In this document: positions 51,046 to 61,925 of the stretch, one piece after another
Layout: every line of letters starts with the position of its first letter
Position numbering within the stretch: the stretch's first letter is position 1
Position numbers and translations under genes: made by a program
Assembly: GCF_003144245.1 (NCBI RefSeq)
Contig: NW_020289977.1
Span: 992,001-1,056,000, forward strand
Source: Jaminaea rosea
Lineage: Eukaryota > Basidiomycota > Exobasidiomycetes > Microstromatales
Length of the DNA stretch: 64,000 bases
Direction of reading: 5' to 3'
The notes under the pieces: model-generated
The model's input: the letters and a program-made list of their open reading frames with translations, nothing else
The model's database searches: none
What the model was told of the DNA's origin: nothing

Positions 51046-53191
51046 ATGGCCGTCGATGCCGATGCTGCCGGAGCGGGGGGGAGCCAGTGGGGTCGAAGTG
51101 AGTAGGACCAAGGCAGCAATGCTCCGTGAGAGGCCAATGCCGATGCGATGGTCGTTGATCAAGACTGTCATGCCACTTCCCGCTCACAGTCTTGATTGCT
51201 GGAGGGACAGACTGGCCTAATCTTGGGAGGAAGAAGGGAGCGGGAGAGCAGCCGTGAGTACCCTCCCCAGCAATCAAGAGCATTGGAGCTGCGGTCAATC
51301 AGTTCCTCCAGCTGACTTGCTTCTTTGCCAATATTGACGCCGCACAGAGCCTCACCTGATCTCCCAATGCCTCACATCCTCCGAGAAGTTGCCAACTTTC
51401 AATTCACCAAGATCTTCTCGGGACACAGCGCATGCCACGCCGTCTTTGTCACGGTGCAGGGCGACGCATTCGTCTACGGGCGCAATGAGAAGGGGCAATG
51501 CGGTCAGTACCGCGCTTGATCACCAATCCCTATTGTCCATTCTCACGTCGTACGACATCACCTCTTGCCCGCGCGCCTGCAGGCCTACCCATCTCCCCGC
51601 TCGAAGGCCAGCAAGGCGGCATCTCAGTAGACAGTCCCACCCACCTTTCCCGTTCGCGCAACTTCCTTCCCGCCCTCGACTCCTCCCCCAAAGGCGACAT
51701 AATCCACGCCGCATGCTCACGCTCGCACACGCTCCTCGTCACTCGCTCCGGTCAAGTCTACGCTTCAGGGTCAAACGCCAACTCACAGATCGCCCTGCCT
51801 CGCTCAGGCGACACACAGATCTTCACGCGCATCGAAGGGGCACCATGGTCTAAAGGATCCGACCCTGTGATCCAGGTTGCGGCAGGGTTGACTTTCAGCC
51901 TCTTCCTCACCGCCTCTGGCAAAGTCTACGCGTGCGGTTCAATGGAGAAGGGTCAGCTAGGCAACGGGCGCACCGGAGAACACTTTGTCAGCGGTAATCG
52001 TATGGCTTTCGCTGAAGAGTCTACCCCCACACAAGTCAAAGCCGGTGGGCTGGGCGAGAAGCACATTGTGGCTATCTCATGTGGACAGCAGCACTCCATT
52101 TGCCTCGACAAGGACGGCTTCTGCTACGTGTGGGGATTCGCAGGGTATGGCCGTTTGGGGCTAGGAGACGCACAGGATCGCTATGCCCCTGCTTTGGTGC
52201 CGCATTTTGCAAGGGAGAATGTGGCCTCCCGTGCAGCGGACATTGTGGCTGGTCCGACCAGTACAGTGGTCATCGACAATTCAGCGACCTACTACCTCGC
52301 AGGCAAATGGAAGACGAGTGGTGATGGTGGATCAGGACAGGGATGGACCTCCTTCCGGTACATGCAGTCGCTGATGGGCTGCAAAGTCCGCAAAGCCGCT
52401 CTGGGTGGGGTGACCTTGTTCGCTATTGCGGACGAGACGGATCCTGGCCTGCATGGGAAGGAGGCGACGATGAATGTCGCGTGGGGGCAGAGTGCTGGAA
52501 ATGGGGAACTTGGCCTTGGAGAGGGCAAGCCGAGGAGCGCTACGCTGCCCATCAGATGTGAGACGTTGGACGGTGTGGGGTTGATCGATGTTGCCGCAGG
52601 ACAGAACACCACCTTTTGTGAGCGAAGAGAGCGGCGCGACCTGAGGAGATCATACAATGCTAACCACCAGCTGCCCCTCAATCGCCCACAGTCCTCGCCC
52701 GCCCATCAGGATCAGTCTATTCGGACTTGCCCCGTTTCCCATTCGCAGTCGACTCCTCCTCGGAGGTCTGCATGGGCTGCTCGAAAGACGACCCAAGCAA
52801 AGCCGACTCCCTTCTCGAGTGCGACAAGTGCGAGGACGCCTGGCATCTCGGCTGTCTCACGCCTCCGCTTGAGGCCGTACCAGACGGAGAATGGTTCTGC
52901 CCGCGCTGCATCAAAGAGGCGGAGGATGTCGCGAGTGGTGGCGCCAGCAACGGGAGCGCTGATCGGGGTCAAGAATCAGATGAGGAGGGGGAGCCTGCCG
53001 CGAGTGGACGTGGGCGTGGACGCGGACGTGGCAGGGGACGTGGGAGAGGCGCTGCCAGCGGCGTCAAGAGAAAGGCCAGTGATGACGGAGACGACGATGA
53101 CGGCGATGATGAGCACGTCGCAAGCCGCGGCAGAGGCAGGGGCCGTGGACGCGGGCGCGGGGGAGGGCGAGGCAGGGCAAAGAAGGCATAA
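51046..53191 (+). CDS. RCC2-like propeller protein fused to a PHD finger
   Basis: Five exons: 51046-51097, 51190-51253, 51348-51502, 51583-52617 and 52692-53191; introns of 92, 94, 80 and 74 bp; 601 residues. The N-terminus [15 protein letters not shown] and the following [42 protein letters not shown] and [16 protein letters not shown] are RCC1-type repeats closest to RCC2/TD-60. After the last blade ([20 protein letters not shown]) comes a PHD finger with [23 protein letters not shown] and WFCPRC, in the C4HC3 pattern, then an acidic linker and a Gly/Arg-rich tail of GRGRG units. PHD fingers read histone H3 tails and RCC1 proteins bind chromatin or small GTPases, so a chromatin role is inferred. 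Reading phase agrees at every junction. Confidence 0.83.
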
Positions 53192-53287
53192 AGCTGCCGA
53201 AGTTAGGATCAAGAGTCACTCAAGCGGGCCAGCTGTTTAAATCTGTCGGGCTCCTTGCGCCCATTTCACCGTTGTCCATGCATCTAA

Positions 53288-54457
53288 TCATAATGGCTTT
53301 ATTCCGAGCAACCCGCGGAAGTACTCAAAGAGGACCAGTGAGATGGTCGTATGTGTTCCCAGCCTTGCCCAGCACATCCCGAAGCCTTTCCATAACGCCA
53401 AGGGACCTTCCGTTCGGAGGAGGCTGTTGAGGAGGGTAAGGGCTGATTCGTGCGAGGCAGAGTCGGCCGCAACGTTCATTACGCGGACCTTGATTACGTC
53501 TACTGGGCTTGAGGCTAGGGAGCATACGAGGCCCTACGCGATCAGTAAGAGGATGGTGTAAGTGTCACGAGAGTATGTCAATGCCCTACGCGCGCTACTG
53601 ACCGCAACCATGCTCGCAGCAACATGCAATCTTCCTCCCTCCCCCCAGCCCAAGTGCCCCTTCAGCCACCACTTTGTCTGATCATACGTTCCCACCTGGC
53701 TAGCAGTCAATATTCCCGCCCTAGCCACATTCGGCCCCACACCGCGCCACAGCCCCTTAATGCCACCTTCCTCCCTGTACACCTGTACGAATCCCCTCAA
53801 CGTACTGCGGTAGGGTGGGGCATGCCCCATGGCCGGATCACGGACGGCTTGCATGCGTACTTTCATTAGATCTGTGGGGCTTGACAGGAGGCAGCCAATT
53901 GTTCCCGAGGAGACGCCAGCGAGGAGCTTGAGGGCGAAGGAGGACTCGGGCAGGTGCAATGTTGACGTGTAGAGGCGCTTGAAGGGCTCGTACCCGCCCA
54001 TCCGGATCGTGCCATACGTGGCTGATTGGCGCGTGGGTACGAAAGGGTCAGTCAGTCGGTGAGACAGAAAGTAGTCGCAATACTTGGGAGACGCGATCTT
54101 ACCCTCCCGCAAACAAGCAGCCGTCACCCCTGCCCACAACCCTTTGACTCCCTCGGTACCCAGCATACCCCTTGCCACGCTGAGGAAATTGGCCCTCTCC
54201 TTCTCGAGCAAGAGCTGTTGGCGCAGCTTGACGACGTCGAACGGATTTGTGGAGGTCGCTGATATCATGTTCGCTAGCCCTGCGGAGGCATATGTCGCAG
54301 ATGTGACGTAGGCGGAAGGACGGCTGACGTGGACCGCAGATGCGCCCAGCTTGTCTGTAGCATGAGGGCGTAGCTGCACATTGGACGCAGCGCTTTCCTC
54401 CTCAGCGAGGACGGTTTTTGGACTCTGTGGTGAGCCTTTCCCATCCCTCGAAACCAT
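53288..54457 (-). CDS. Mitochondrial carrier (SLC25), UCP/dicarboxylate-like
   Basis: Three exons on the minus strand: 54457-54103, 54021-53603 and 53533-53288; introns of 81 and 69 bp; 339 residues. Three carrier repeats are visible, each with the signature: NPFDVVKLR, SPTDLMKVR and SPVDVIKVR, with matrix-helix glycine motifs such as GVKGLWAG, GIKGLWRGVGPNVARA and GPLALWKGFGMCWAR. The junction REATYGTIRMGGYEPFK is characteristic of the uncoupling protein, dicarboxylate and oxoglutarate subgroup. It sits in the inner mitochondrial membrane exchanging small anions; the substrate is not determinable here. About 50 disordered residues precede the first repeat, longer than usual. The neighbouring RCC2-PHD gene is convergent, with 96 bp between stop codons. 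Confidence 0.9.
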
Positions 54458-54981
54458 TCTTGACGACGATTGAGCGACACTGTGGGCTTCTGTCTTGGTC
54501 TGAGACGAGTCGATGGAAGCTCAATCTGAATCGACGCGTTCGAAATGCGGGGTACGGGGTAAGGGTCTTGCTCAACTCCGCGCCTTACGGGCGGCGTGCA
54601 ATCGCCGAGACGAAGCAGGCCGGTCGCCGGGGAGGCAAGCGGCAAGCATCCTCAGTACCTTCTTTCATTGAATGCCATAAATCGCACCCGAAGTGATTCT
54701 CGTCTCGAAGAGATGGTACCTCGCGCCACTGCTCGCAACACCGTGGCGGCTTCTTGCCCTGTTGCTCTCAGAGCTCGGGGGGGGGGCGCCTTCAGACCAC
54801 GTGGCGCTGGTCCGTGCTCGTAAGCTCGCATTAGACCCTGCATTCTCGGCCTCGCCGTTGTCCGTTGCCTGTCGGTTGTTGAGTTCTTCCTGCGCATCAA
54901 AGCTTCTCGAGGACGGCCAGCTCTGCCTTCTTTCCGTCTCTCCCATCCAAACTCCATCCACTCAATCATCCATCTGCAAGC
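54458..54981. promoter_or_regulatory. Divergent promoter, mitochondrial carrier / O-methyltransferase
   Basis: About 524 bp separate the two divergent starts. A run of about ten G residues lies near 54780. No known element or coding frame was recognised. Confidence 0.4.
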
Positions 54982-55929
54982 ATGTCAGGACACGTCGACA
55001 TCCCCGCCGAGACACCTCTCCTTTCGGCCAGCAAGCTAGTCTCGTCGGCCCTCTCCAAGCTGCAGCAGGGCCAATCGACAGACCCTTCAGCCCTCAAACA
55101 GCTCCAGCTCGCCCTCTCCATCCTGACGTCCCTCGACCCTTACCTCGACACCCACTCTTCACCCGCTTCGCCAGCCCTCTCTTCCCTCCTCAAAGCCACC
55201 CTCGAGGAAGACTGGACAGCGCGTCACAAGGAGGGCAAGACGACGTTCCCCATGGCGGCAGGCTGGTCGGCTGGAGCATACGAGGGAAACTTTGTCGCTC
55301 ACGTCGCCAGGTCCATTGGCGCTAAGAGGGTACTGGAAGTAGGCATGTTCACCGGTACGACTACTCTTGCTGTGGTTGAGCGACTGCCGCCTGCTAAAGA
55401 AGGCGGAAAGATTGTAGCTTTGGAACTGGACGCTTGGTTGGGGGACTTTGTGAAGCCACACTTTGAGAGAGCGGGGTGCGCCGACAAGTTCGAACTGGTC
55501 ACGGGGCCAGCAAAGCAGTCGTTGGATGAATTGACAAAGCGCGGCGAGGAGCCATTCGACTTGGTCTTCATTGATGCGGATAAGACGGGGTACGAGGGGT
55601 ACTTTAAGCAGATTATGGATGGGGGCCTGCTGAGGAAGGGCGGTGTCTTCTTGGTGGACAACACGCTCTACAGTGAGTATAATTGCCTACTGCTGCAGTA
55701 GCGGCCATGTTGCGTCTGTACTGACTTCTTCGTCGCTCGATCAGAGGGCGCCCCGCTCCTCTCAAAGCAGTCAGACCGCAAGGACCTCTACGGCTCGGTG
55801 GATGGCATCGCGGAGGACAACGCTGAGGCCCTCGTCCGCTTCAACGACATCGTTGCAAAGGATGATCGATGCGAGGTCACCTTGCTGCCCGTCCGCGATG
55901 GGCTGACGTGGATCAATAGAGTAGCTTGA
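54982..55929 (+). CDS. SAM-dependent O-methyltransferase (caffeoyl-CoA OMT family)
   Basis: Two exons: 54982-55672 and 55745-55929, with a 72 bp intron; 291 residues. Family motifs are VLEVGMFTGTTTLAVVERLP (SAM-binding loop; here slightly abbreviated to the core GMFTG), a following acidic residue in IVALELD, FDLVFIDADKTGYEGYF with metal-binding Asp, GGVFLVDNTLY with the Asn partner, and a C-terminal TLLPVRDGLTW. These match class I, metal-dependent catechol-type methyltransferases. Fungal members act on various catechols or unknown small molecules; the substrate is open. The junction LY|KGAPLL restores the family sequence. No signal peptide; likely cytosolic. Confidence 0.9.
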
Positions 55930-56089
55930 GGTCTTCAGCCGATGGGCAGGGATGAAGGAAAGAATAGGAAGCAAGCAGGCAGACAGCGAAAATTAAGGTA
56001 GTATCGGGCAAGCATAGAAGCAAATAGATGAATGATGACCAAGTCGCATAGCACCGCTACACTGAGAAGACTGAGCTTCAGGGTCCTGC

Positions 56090-59000
56090 TTAGAACGCGA
56101 CTTCCTCCACACGCCCCTCGACCGCTACCTGCCCGTCATCCGAGCTCCCATCGAGTTCGAGCGTCTCGTCCTGCTGCTCCGCCTCCTCATCCTGCTGCGC
56201 ACGATCCGCTCCGTTAGCGCTCTGCTGGTCGGCTGCGTCCTCGAAATTCCGCAACTCGCTAGCCTTGAGATACACCTCATCCCTCAACTCCCGATCGAAT
56301 CGATCAAGATGCATGGCCATGAGCCTCATCACCAGCCAAGCCAATACCGCCGCGAGCACCACCAGTCGACCGAGCTGGAGTGCCTCTATCTCCCTTTCTC
56401 GCGAGGCACCCTTGCCAGTGATGTTCGCCACGATCAGCAGTGGCAACACGATCGCAGCAAGGCTCGCCACCACAATGGGCAAGACAAGGTCGCGCGTAGC
56501 AGGCCAAGCCCGTATCCTCTTCCAACCACGTCGGCGCAGCTCTTGAACGGCTTGCGCCTGTCGATTGGCAGGTAGATAGTCGGCGACGCCGTACACGAAG
56601 AGCTCCTGAGCCAGGAGACCCATGGCCCACGCAAAAGGAAGGCACGTCTGATTTTTGTCGAGTGTGCTTTGAGGGCGGAGAGGTGACACGATGACTTGGT
56701 CGAGGACGATTCCAAGGAGTGAGGGTGTGAAGACGCCAAGAGCCAATGTGAGCCAGACGGCGGCGAAGGAGCGCCGAAGAAAGCGACGTGCGATTCGGAG
56801 ACGTGCGACGTGAGTCTGACCTCGTCGTCTGACTGCCGCAATCCCCTTGTAAGCCCAGCGAGCCCCGACGAAGGGGAGGCAGAGAAATGTGCAGCCTACA
56901 GCGAGGGCGTAGCCATCATGCTGCCCCTCATTGATGATTCGCCTGCCCAGCACCAACGCACCAAGCAAGGCGTGCACCACGATGGAGAACGTGAGCCAGT
57001 TGAGAAAGAGCAAGCCATAGACTCTTCGCCCGAAATGCGTGGGGAGACGCATGGTCACATACTTGGCCTTGGGCTCCGGCATGGATTCGATACGAGCCTC
57101 TTGTTCGCGCAGGGCCTCCTTGCCACGTTCACTGATTGGCTCCCCTGTTGCCTCATCGATACGGATGAGCAGTGGGGAACCAGGCACGGAGTTGTCGCTT
57201 GCTGGGATGCGAGCGAGGAAGGTGTCGCCTGCAGCGGCCGCACCGGCGCCATCATCCTCGTCGCCGAAGAGGTAGCCGCTGAGTCGCAGCGCATCCCCTG
57301 CCGCTCGCCACCACTTACGCGATGCCCAAGCGGCTGCATCCTCTAAATTCTCCGGGTTGCCAGCCGGCACCAAGAGCAAGATGCACATCAAGTCATACGG
57401 CGCCCAAGAATGGTGCGGAAACCTCAAGGGCAGGACTCGCTCGCCCCAGGCCCACCAAGCGAGCTGGACATTCCACCCCACGAGCGCCAGGATCAGGCAC
57501 CCATACATGATCCCCGACGTGCCAATCTTGCGGAGCTGCTGCCAGCCCTTGCGCTCGAGAATCTCCTTGATAGGCTGGAACTCCGGATCTTCCGGATCGC
57601 GTATCCAGCTCAATACCCCCGGTCTCACAAAGGAGCGGACGTGGCTCATATACAGGCCGAACCTGAACATCCAGAGGGTGCCTATCGCCCAGCGTATGAA
57701 GGTGAAGCTGAATGGGTGGTTTAAAGGGGCGAGCAGGGCGGAGTGTAGCGTGACGCCGCGGAGGGGAAGCGTGCAGAGATCAAGCACGAGGGCGCATCCG
57801 ATCGGGAAGACGACGATCTCGATGGCGAGGAAGATGAGTACCTTGATCACTATCAGGACTTGAGTGACGCCATCTCGGAGCCACCAAGATGGGCGTTGCG
57901 AGGATGGCTGATGGCGACGCATGACGTCTTCCCCGATGAGACGAAGGGCGAGGAGGGCAATCCACCAGAAGTGGCCGAGCCCGACGCAGAGGGAGCGATG
58001 TCCGACTGAGCCGTCTGTGGAGACGAGACGTTCCTCGATTGGTTGGATCACTTCGACTGGCAGGGCGCGAATCCGGTCAACAAAGGCGCTGGTGGCTGAT
58101 GAGAAAGGCGTAGGCGTGGCGTGGGGCGCAGTGGTTGAAGCGGGTGAGGTCCGAACTAGCGCGAGGAATCCTTCCCAGGCTTGAAGCGCCGATGTCACTG
58201 CTGCGCTCTGCCGCGTACCTGCTCTAGTGACCCCCTTTCCTATGACTACGTTGATCGCAGCATCAAAGACTGGATCCGTAACGAAACGTATGAGCCTGAC
58301 GGGCGCAGTGACCACATCGATGAAACCTTTGCCCAGGCCAAAGACGCGCCCCAGGAAGTAGGGCATTGCCACCCCGACGACGATGCAGAAGGTGCAAAGG
58401 GCCATGACGATGGAGACGTTTGCCAGGAGATGGACCGGGTCACCACGGAAGCCAATGGCCTCGAGCATGCCCTCCATCTCACCTTCGAGGTCCGCCGCAT
58501 CTGCTGCAGCGGCGATTGCTTCTGCTTCGGCGGCGGCAGCAGCAGCTGCATCGGGGGCGGGTCCAGCAGCAGCGTTGCCATTTGGTGGTGCGGCAGGAGC
58601 TGCTGCTTGTGCTTGACCTTGGACCGCAGCGAGTGCTTGATGGACATCGGCAGGGTTGGGGCCGGCGAGGAGGAGCTCATGCTCATTGACGGGAGGAGGG
58701 GGAGGAGGATCGTCCCAATGATCTTCTGCATCGAAGTCCATAGCTTGGTTCATGACATCCATGCGCTGATTGCGGTAAGCGTCATCTGCTGTCGCTTGAG
58801 CGAGCAGGTCATCCCAGGGTATATCCGTTGGTGGGGGAGGGGGAATGACAGGCTCCGCATGCTGTCCAGTCTCGGTATCGATACCATCTGCCTCTCGAAC
58901 GGGCTGCCGTTCCCGATTGGCGCGCCCGTCAGGCCCGAGAAAAGCAGCCAGTCTCGCTTGTCGTAGTCGCACGACGTCTGGCTCCTCTCCCAGTGGATTT

Positions 59001-60424
59001 GCGTCCCATCCCCGCTCCGCCTCGCGCTCGCCCATCCGCAGAATGGCGAGGTTAGGATTCTCTGCGTTCCCTACCTCGTCCAATTCTGTGCGCATCCTCT
59101 GCACCTCCTCGAGGTTCGCGCGAGCACGCTGCAGTTCGTCTCGAAGGCGCTGCAGTCTTTCGTGATTTGCTGCTGGAGCCTGCGCTGGCCTCTCCTGCTC
59201 GGGCTCAGGCTCTGGTATTTGCGCCGGCATCTGCATGACGATCCATTCCCGCGTGAACCACGCCGACAGGACGAGGACGATGATGATGCATGTCAGGACC
59301 TGCCCGAGGAAGATGTCGTGGATCAGGCTGGCCGTCTCTGCTCTGAGAGCCCAGTCGAGTAGCAGCGAGATGCCGCCTCCGAGCCCTGCCCAAGGGGTGG
59401 CATAGAGGCCAAAGGAGATGACGCCGCCAATGAGAGCTTGACCCGAAACTGTGAGAGCGAGGCCGGGTGCGCCGAGTGATGGTGGTGGAGGTAGAGCGGT
59501 TGGGCTAGGTGCTGCGGGCGCTGAGAACGAGAGTGGATTGCTGGCGGACATTACGGCGCTCGTCACGTTGGTCCACGTCGATGACCCTCCTCCTGCCGCG
59601 GTGATGAGAAGATCAGTCGTCCAGAATGCTGCTCTGAAGAAATTGATGTGCGCCCAGGGTACAAATGCGAGCCAGATGGCTACGACGACGAAACAGCGTG
59701 CCACGAGCAGGGCGACCTGACCCGCCTTCTTTGTCATGAAGGCTGCCTGTATGCGGCGCGGCACATGGTAGGGCATGTCTTCCGAGTAGATCTTGTGGAA
59801 AGTGAATGGGTGGTCACATAACTCGCATTTGTCTTTGCGAGAGTGTGACAGCCAATCCTTGAGGCTGCGCATGAGCAGGTCAGGGAGGAGGTCAGATAAG
59901 GAAATGAGAGGCCGGTGGCGGTGGACAGCGGCGACTCACCAATCTTGGTGGGTGTAGCGGATCGAGCCTGTACACTTGCAGGGATGAAAGAGGGGCTGAT
60001 CTTCTTCTGGACCACACCGGCATATCCTGCAGACTTTCTCTTCCTCTTCTTCAGTCTCCGCCTCCTTCAATTGCTGTTCCTCCGGCCGTTTCCCTTCCCT
60101 TGTGTCTATCGGTGGTTCCGTGGCCTTGAGCTTGCCGTGCCTGTCGATGTTGTTGTTGCTGAATGAGCCCAGTCCTCGGCTGGTGGGAGGTCGTATCCTC
60201 TGCAAGCTGTTCTCGTGGCTTTGCCTGCGGCTGACAGGCTTTGGACCCTCTGCATCATCGAGGGGCGGAGTCGTGTGATCCGCCGAAGAGAGAGACGAGG
60301 TCCGCTCATGGTAGTTTGAAGGTCCTGCCTCGGGCTGTGACTCTTCCTCCTTCCCATCGCCATAGCTACCACTGCTCTCGTGATGCTCGGAATGCGGCGA
60401 CCATGTCCCGTTCCAGATGTCCAT
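56090..60424 (-). CDS. ER membrane RING-CH ubiquitin ligase Doa10/MARCH6-like
   Basis: Two exons on the minus strand: 60424-59940 and 59864-56090, with a 75 bp intron; 1419 residues. The RING-CH finger begins at residue 132 ([26 protein letters not shown]) and continues across the splice junction as [19 protein letters not shown], the expected C4HC3 order. Many membrane segments follow, as in Doa10 (about 14 in yeast), with disordered loops rich in Pro and acidic residues around residues 380-480. Doa10 works with Ubc6/Ubc7 to ubiquitinate misfolded or degron-bearing proteins at the ER and inner nuclear membrane. The ATG at 60424 is used. The N-terminal leader of 130 residues is longer than in yeast Doa10. 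Acceptor choice was fixed by the QDCL motif. Confidence 0.92.
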
Positions 60425-60878
60425 TGCGAGGGGGGAATGGAGTGGTACTGAGGGCAAGTGGTCGACCTCACAAGCTGCTCTCACTTACTCGCTCTCAACA
60501 CGCTCCACTCCCATCATCCCCGCCGTGCCTTGCCTTGCCTTGCCATTGTCTGGCCGTCCGTCCGCTCCCCGTCTTTCCGCTCCGGTCTGAAACCAGGACG
60601 CCCGTCAGACGCCCCGCCCCGCCTCGATGGAATCGCGTGGCTGGTGTTGCGTGTTGGGCCGAGCAAGACGAGACGTAAAGCACGGCCGCTCAGTCGACTG
60701 GCTGGCGTGGGTCGAGTCCTCGACTCGGCCCAAGCGCGCCTCGATGGGCCTTGCATCTCTCGACTCGACCATCCTCAACATCACAGACGACTTAACGACT
60801 GCTATCATCAAAGGGCTCGCCACCCGCTACACGACACTCTCCTCGACGACTCGACATATCACGTAGCTGACTCAATCA
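60425..60878. promoter_or_regulatory. Divergent promoter, Doa10-like / tropomyosin
   Basis: The 454 bp contain both promoters and 5' leaders. A short TGCCT tandem (three units and a partial one) lies at 60526-60544. No canonical element was recognised. Confidence 0.4.
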
Positions 60879-61727
60879 TGGTGCGTGCACGATGAGAGAG
60901 GTAGTTAGGCTGCATTGGCTCAGACTAACCCCTGTTCAATTCGCCCTCCGCTCGACGTTGACAGGACCGTATCAAGGAGGTAGGTGTTGCGAGCGCGAGC
61001 AAGTGGCGGTAATAGCAAGGGTGGCGCGACGACACCGATGCTGGTGGCATCACCACCTATCAGGAACATTGATAGCCAACGTTGCCCTTGTCGTACACGA
61101 CTATGCAGCACAGCCAGCTGATCACCAGCTGATCACTGTCACCTCTTCGTCCAACACCCTCACAGAAACTCAACTCCCTTCGCGTTGAAGCCGACGCCGC
61201 AATCGAGCGAGCTGAAGCAGCCGAGGCGAACAACAAGCGCCTGGAGCACGAGCTCCTCCAAAAGGAGCAGGAGAACGCATCACTCCAGCACAAGCTCCAG
61301 ATCGCAGAGGGCGACCTCGAGAAGTCCGAGGCCAAGCTTCACGAGCACAAGAACGCCTCAGAGGAACACCAATCCAGCCGAGACACTGCTGACAACCTGT
61401 CGAGGAAGATTGCGCTTCTGGAGGAGGAGCTGGACACTGCAGAGAAGAACCTGAGGGAGACAACGGAGAAGTGAGTATCGCGAGATCCTTGAGCGGAGCT
61501 TTCCGAAGGCCGAGTCGATAAGCTGACGCCGTACCTCCCTGTACCTACGTCCCTCCTACCACAGGCTGCGCCAAGTGGACGTCAAGGCCGAGCACTTCGA
61601 GCGCCAAGTCGCGCGTGTGGAGCAGGAGCGTGACGGGTGGGAAAAGAAGTACGAGGAGGCAGAGCAGAAGTACATCGCCTCTAAGAAGGAGCTCGACGAG
61701 GTCGTCCTCCAGATGGAGAGCCTCTAA
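60879..61727 (+). CDS. Tropomyosin
   Basis: Four coding exons: 60879-60881 (ATG only), 60965-60979, 61166-61470 and 61565-61727; introns of 83, 186 and 94 bp; 161 residues, the same length as fission yeast Cdc8. The start MDRIKEKLNSLR, the heptad coiled coil through the whole chain, IALLEEELDTAEKNLRETTEK and the junction LRQVDVKAEHFERQVARVE match fungal tropomyosins. The protein polymerises head to tail along formin-made actin filaments, supporting actin cables and the contractile ring. The N-terminal model with two tiny exons was needed because the third exon has no in-frame Met; each junction has GT/AG borders and correct phase. Confidence 0.93.
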
Positions 61728-61925
61728 GCGCACGAGAGATGGATGGACGCTAGGCGGTAGGCTCTGGATTGTTGGACACCATTACAACAACGCAGCGATT
61801 ATTTCCGATCCTCTACGACGACTATGCCTAAGGCTTGCCTGTATTTCCCTGCTCCGCGATATAAGCCTCTCACTGCACCGCATTCTAACGTCACGTCACG
61901 TCTTGTCAGGTCTAGCCGCGTCGCT

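Noticed and set aside
50487-51101. Basic open frame of 204 codons upstream of the RCC2-PHD gene
   Set aside because: It runs over the well-supported first exon of the next gene in another frame, is Arg-rich in the manner of chance frames, and has no family resemblance.
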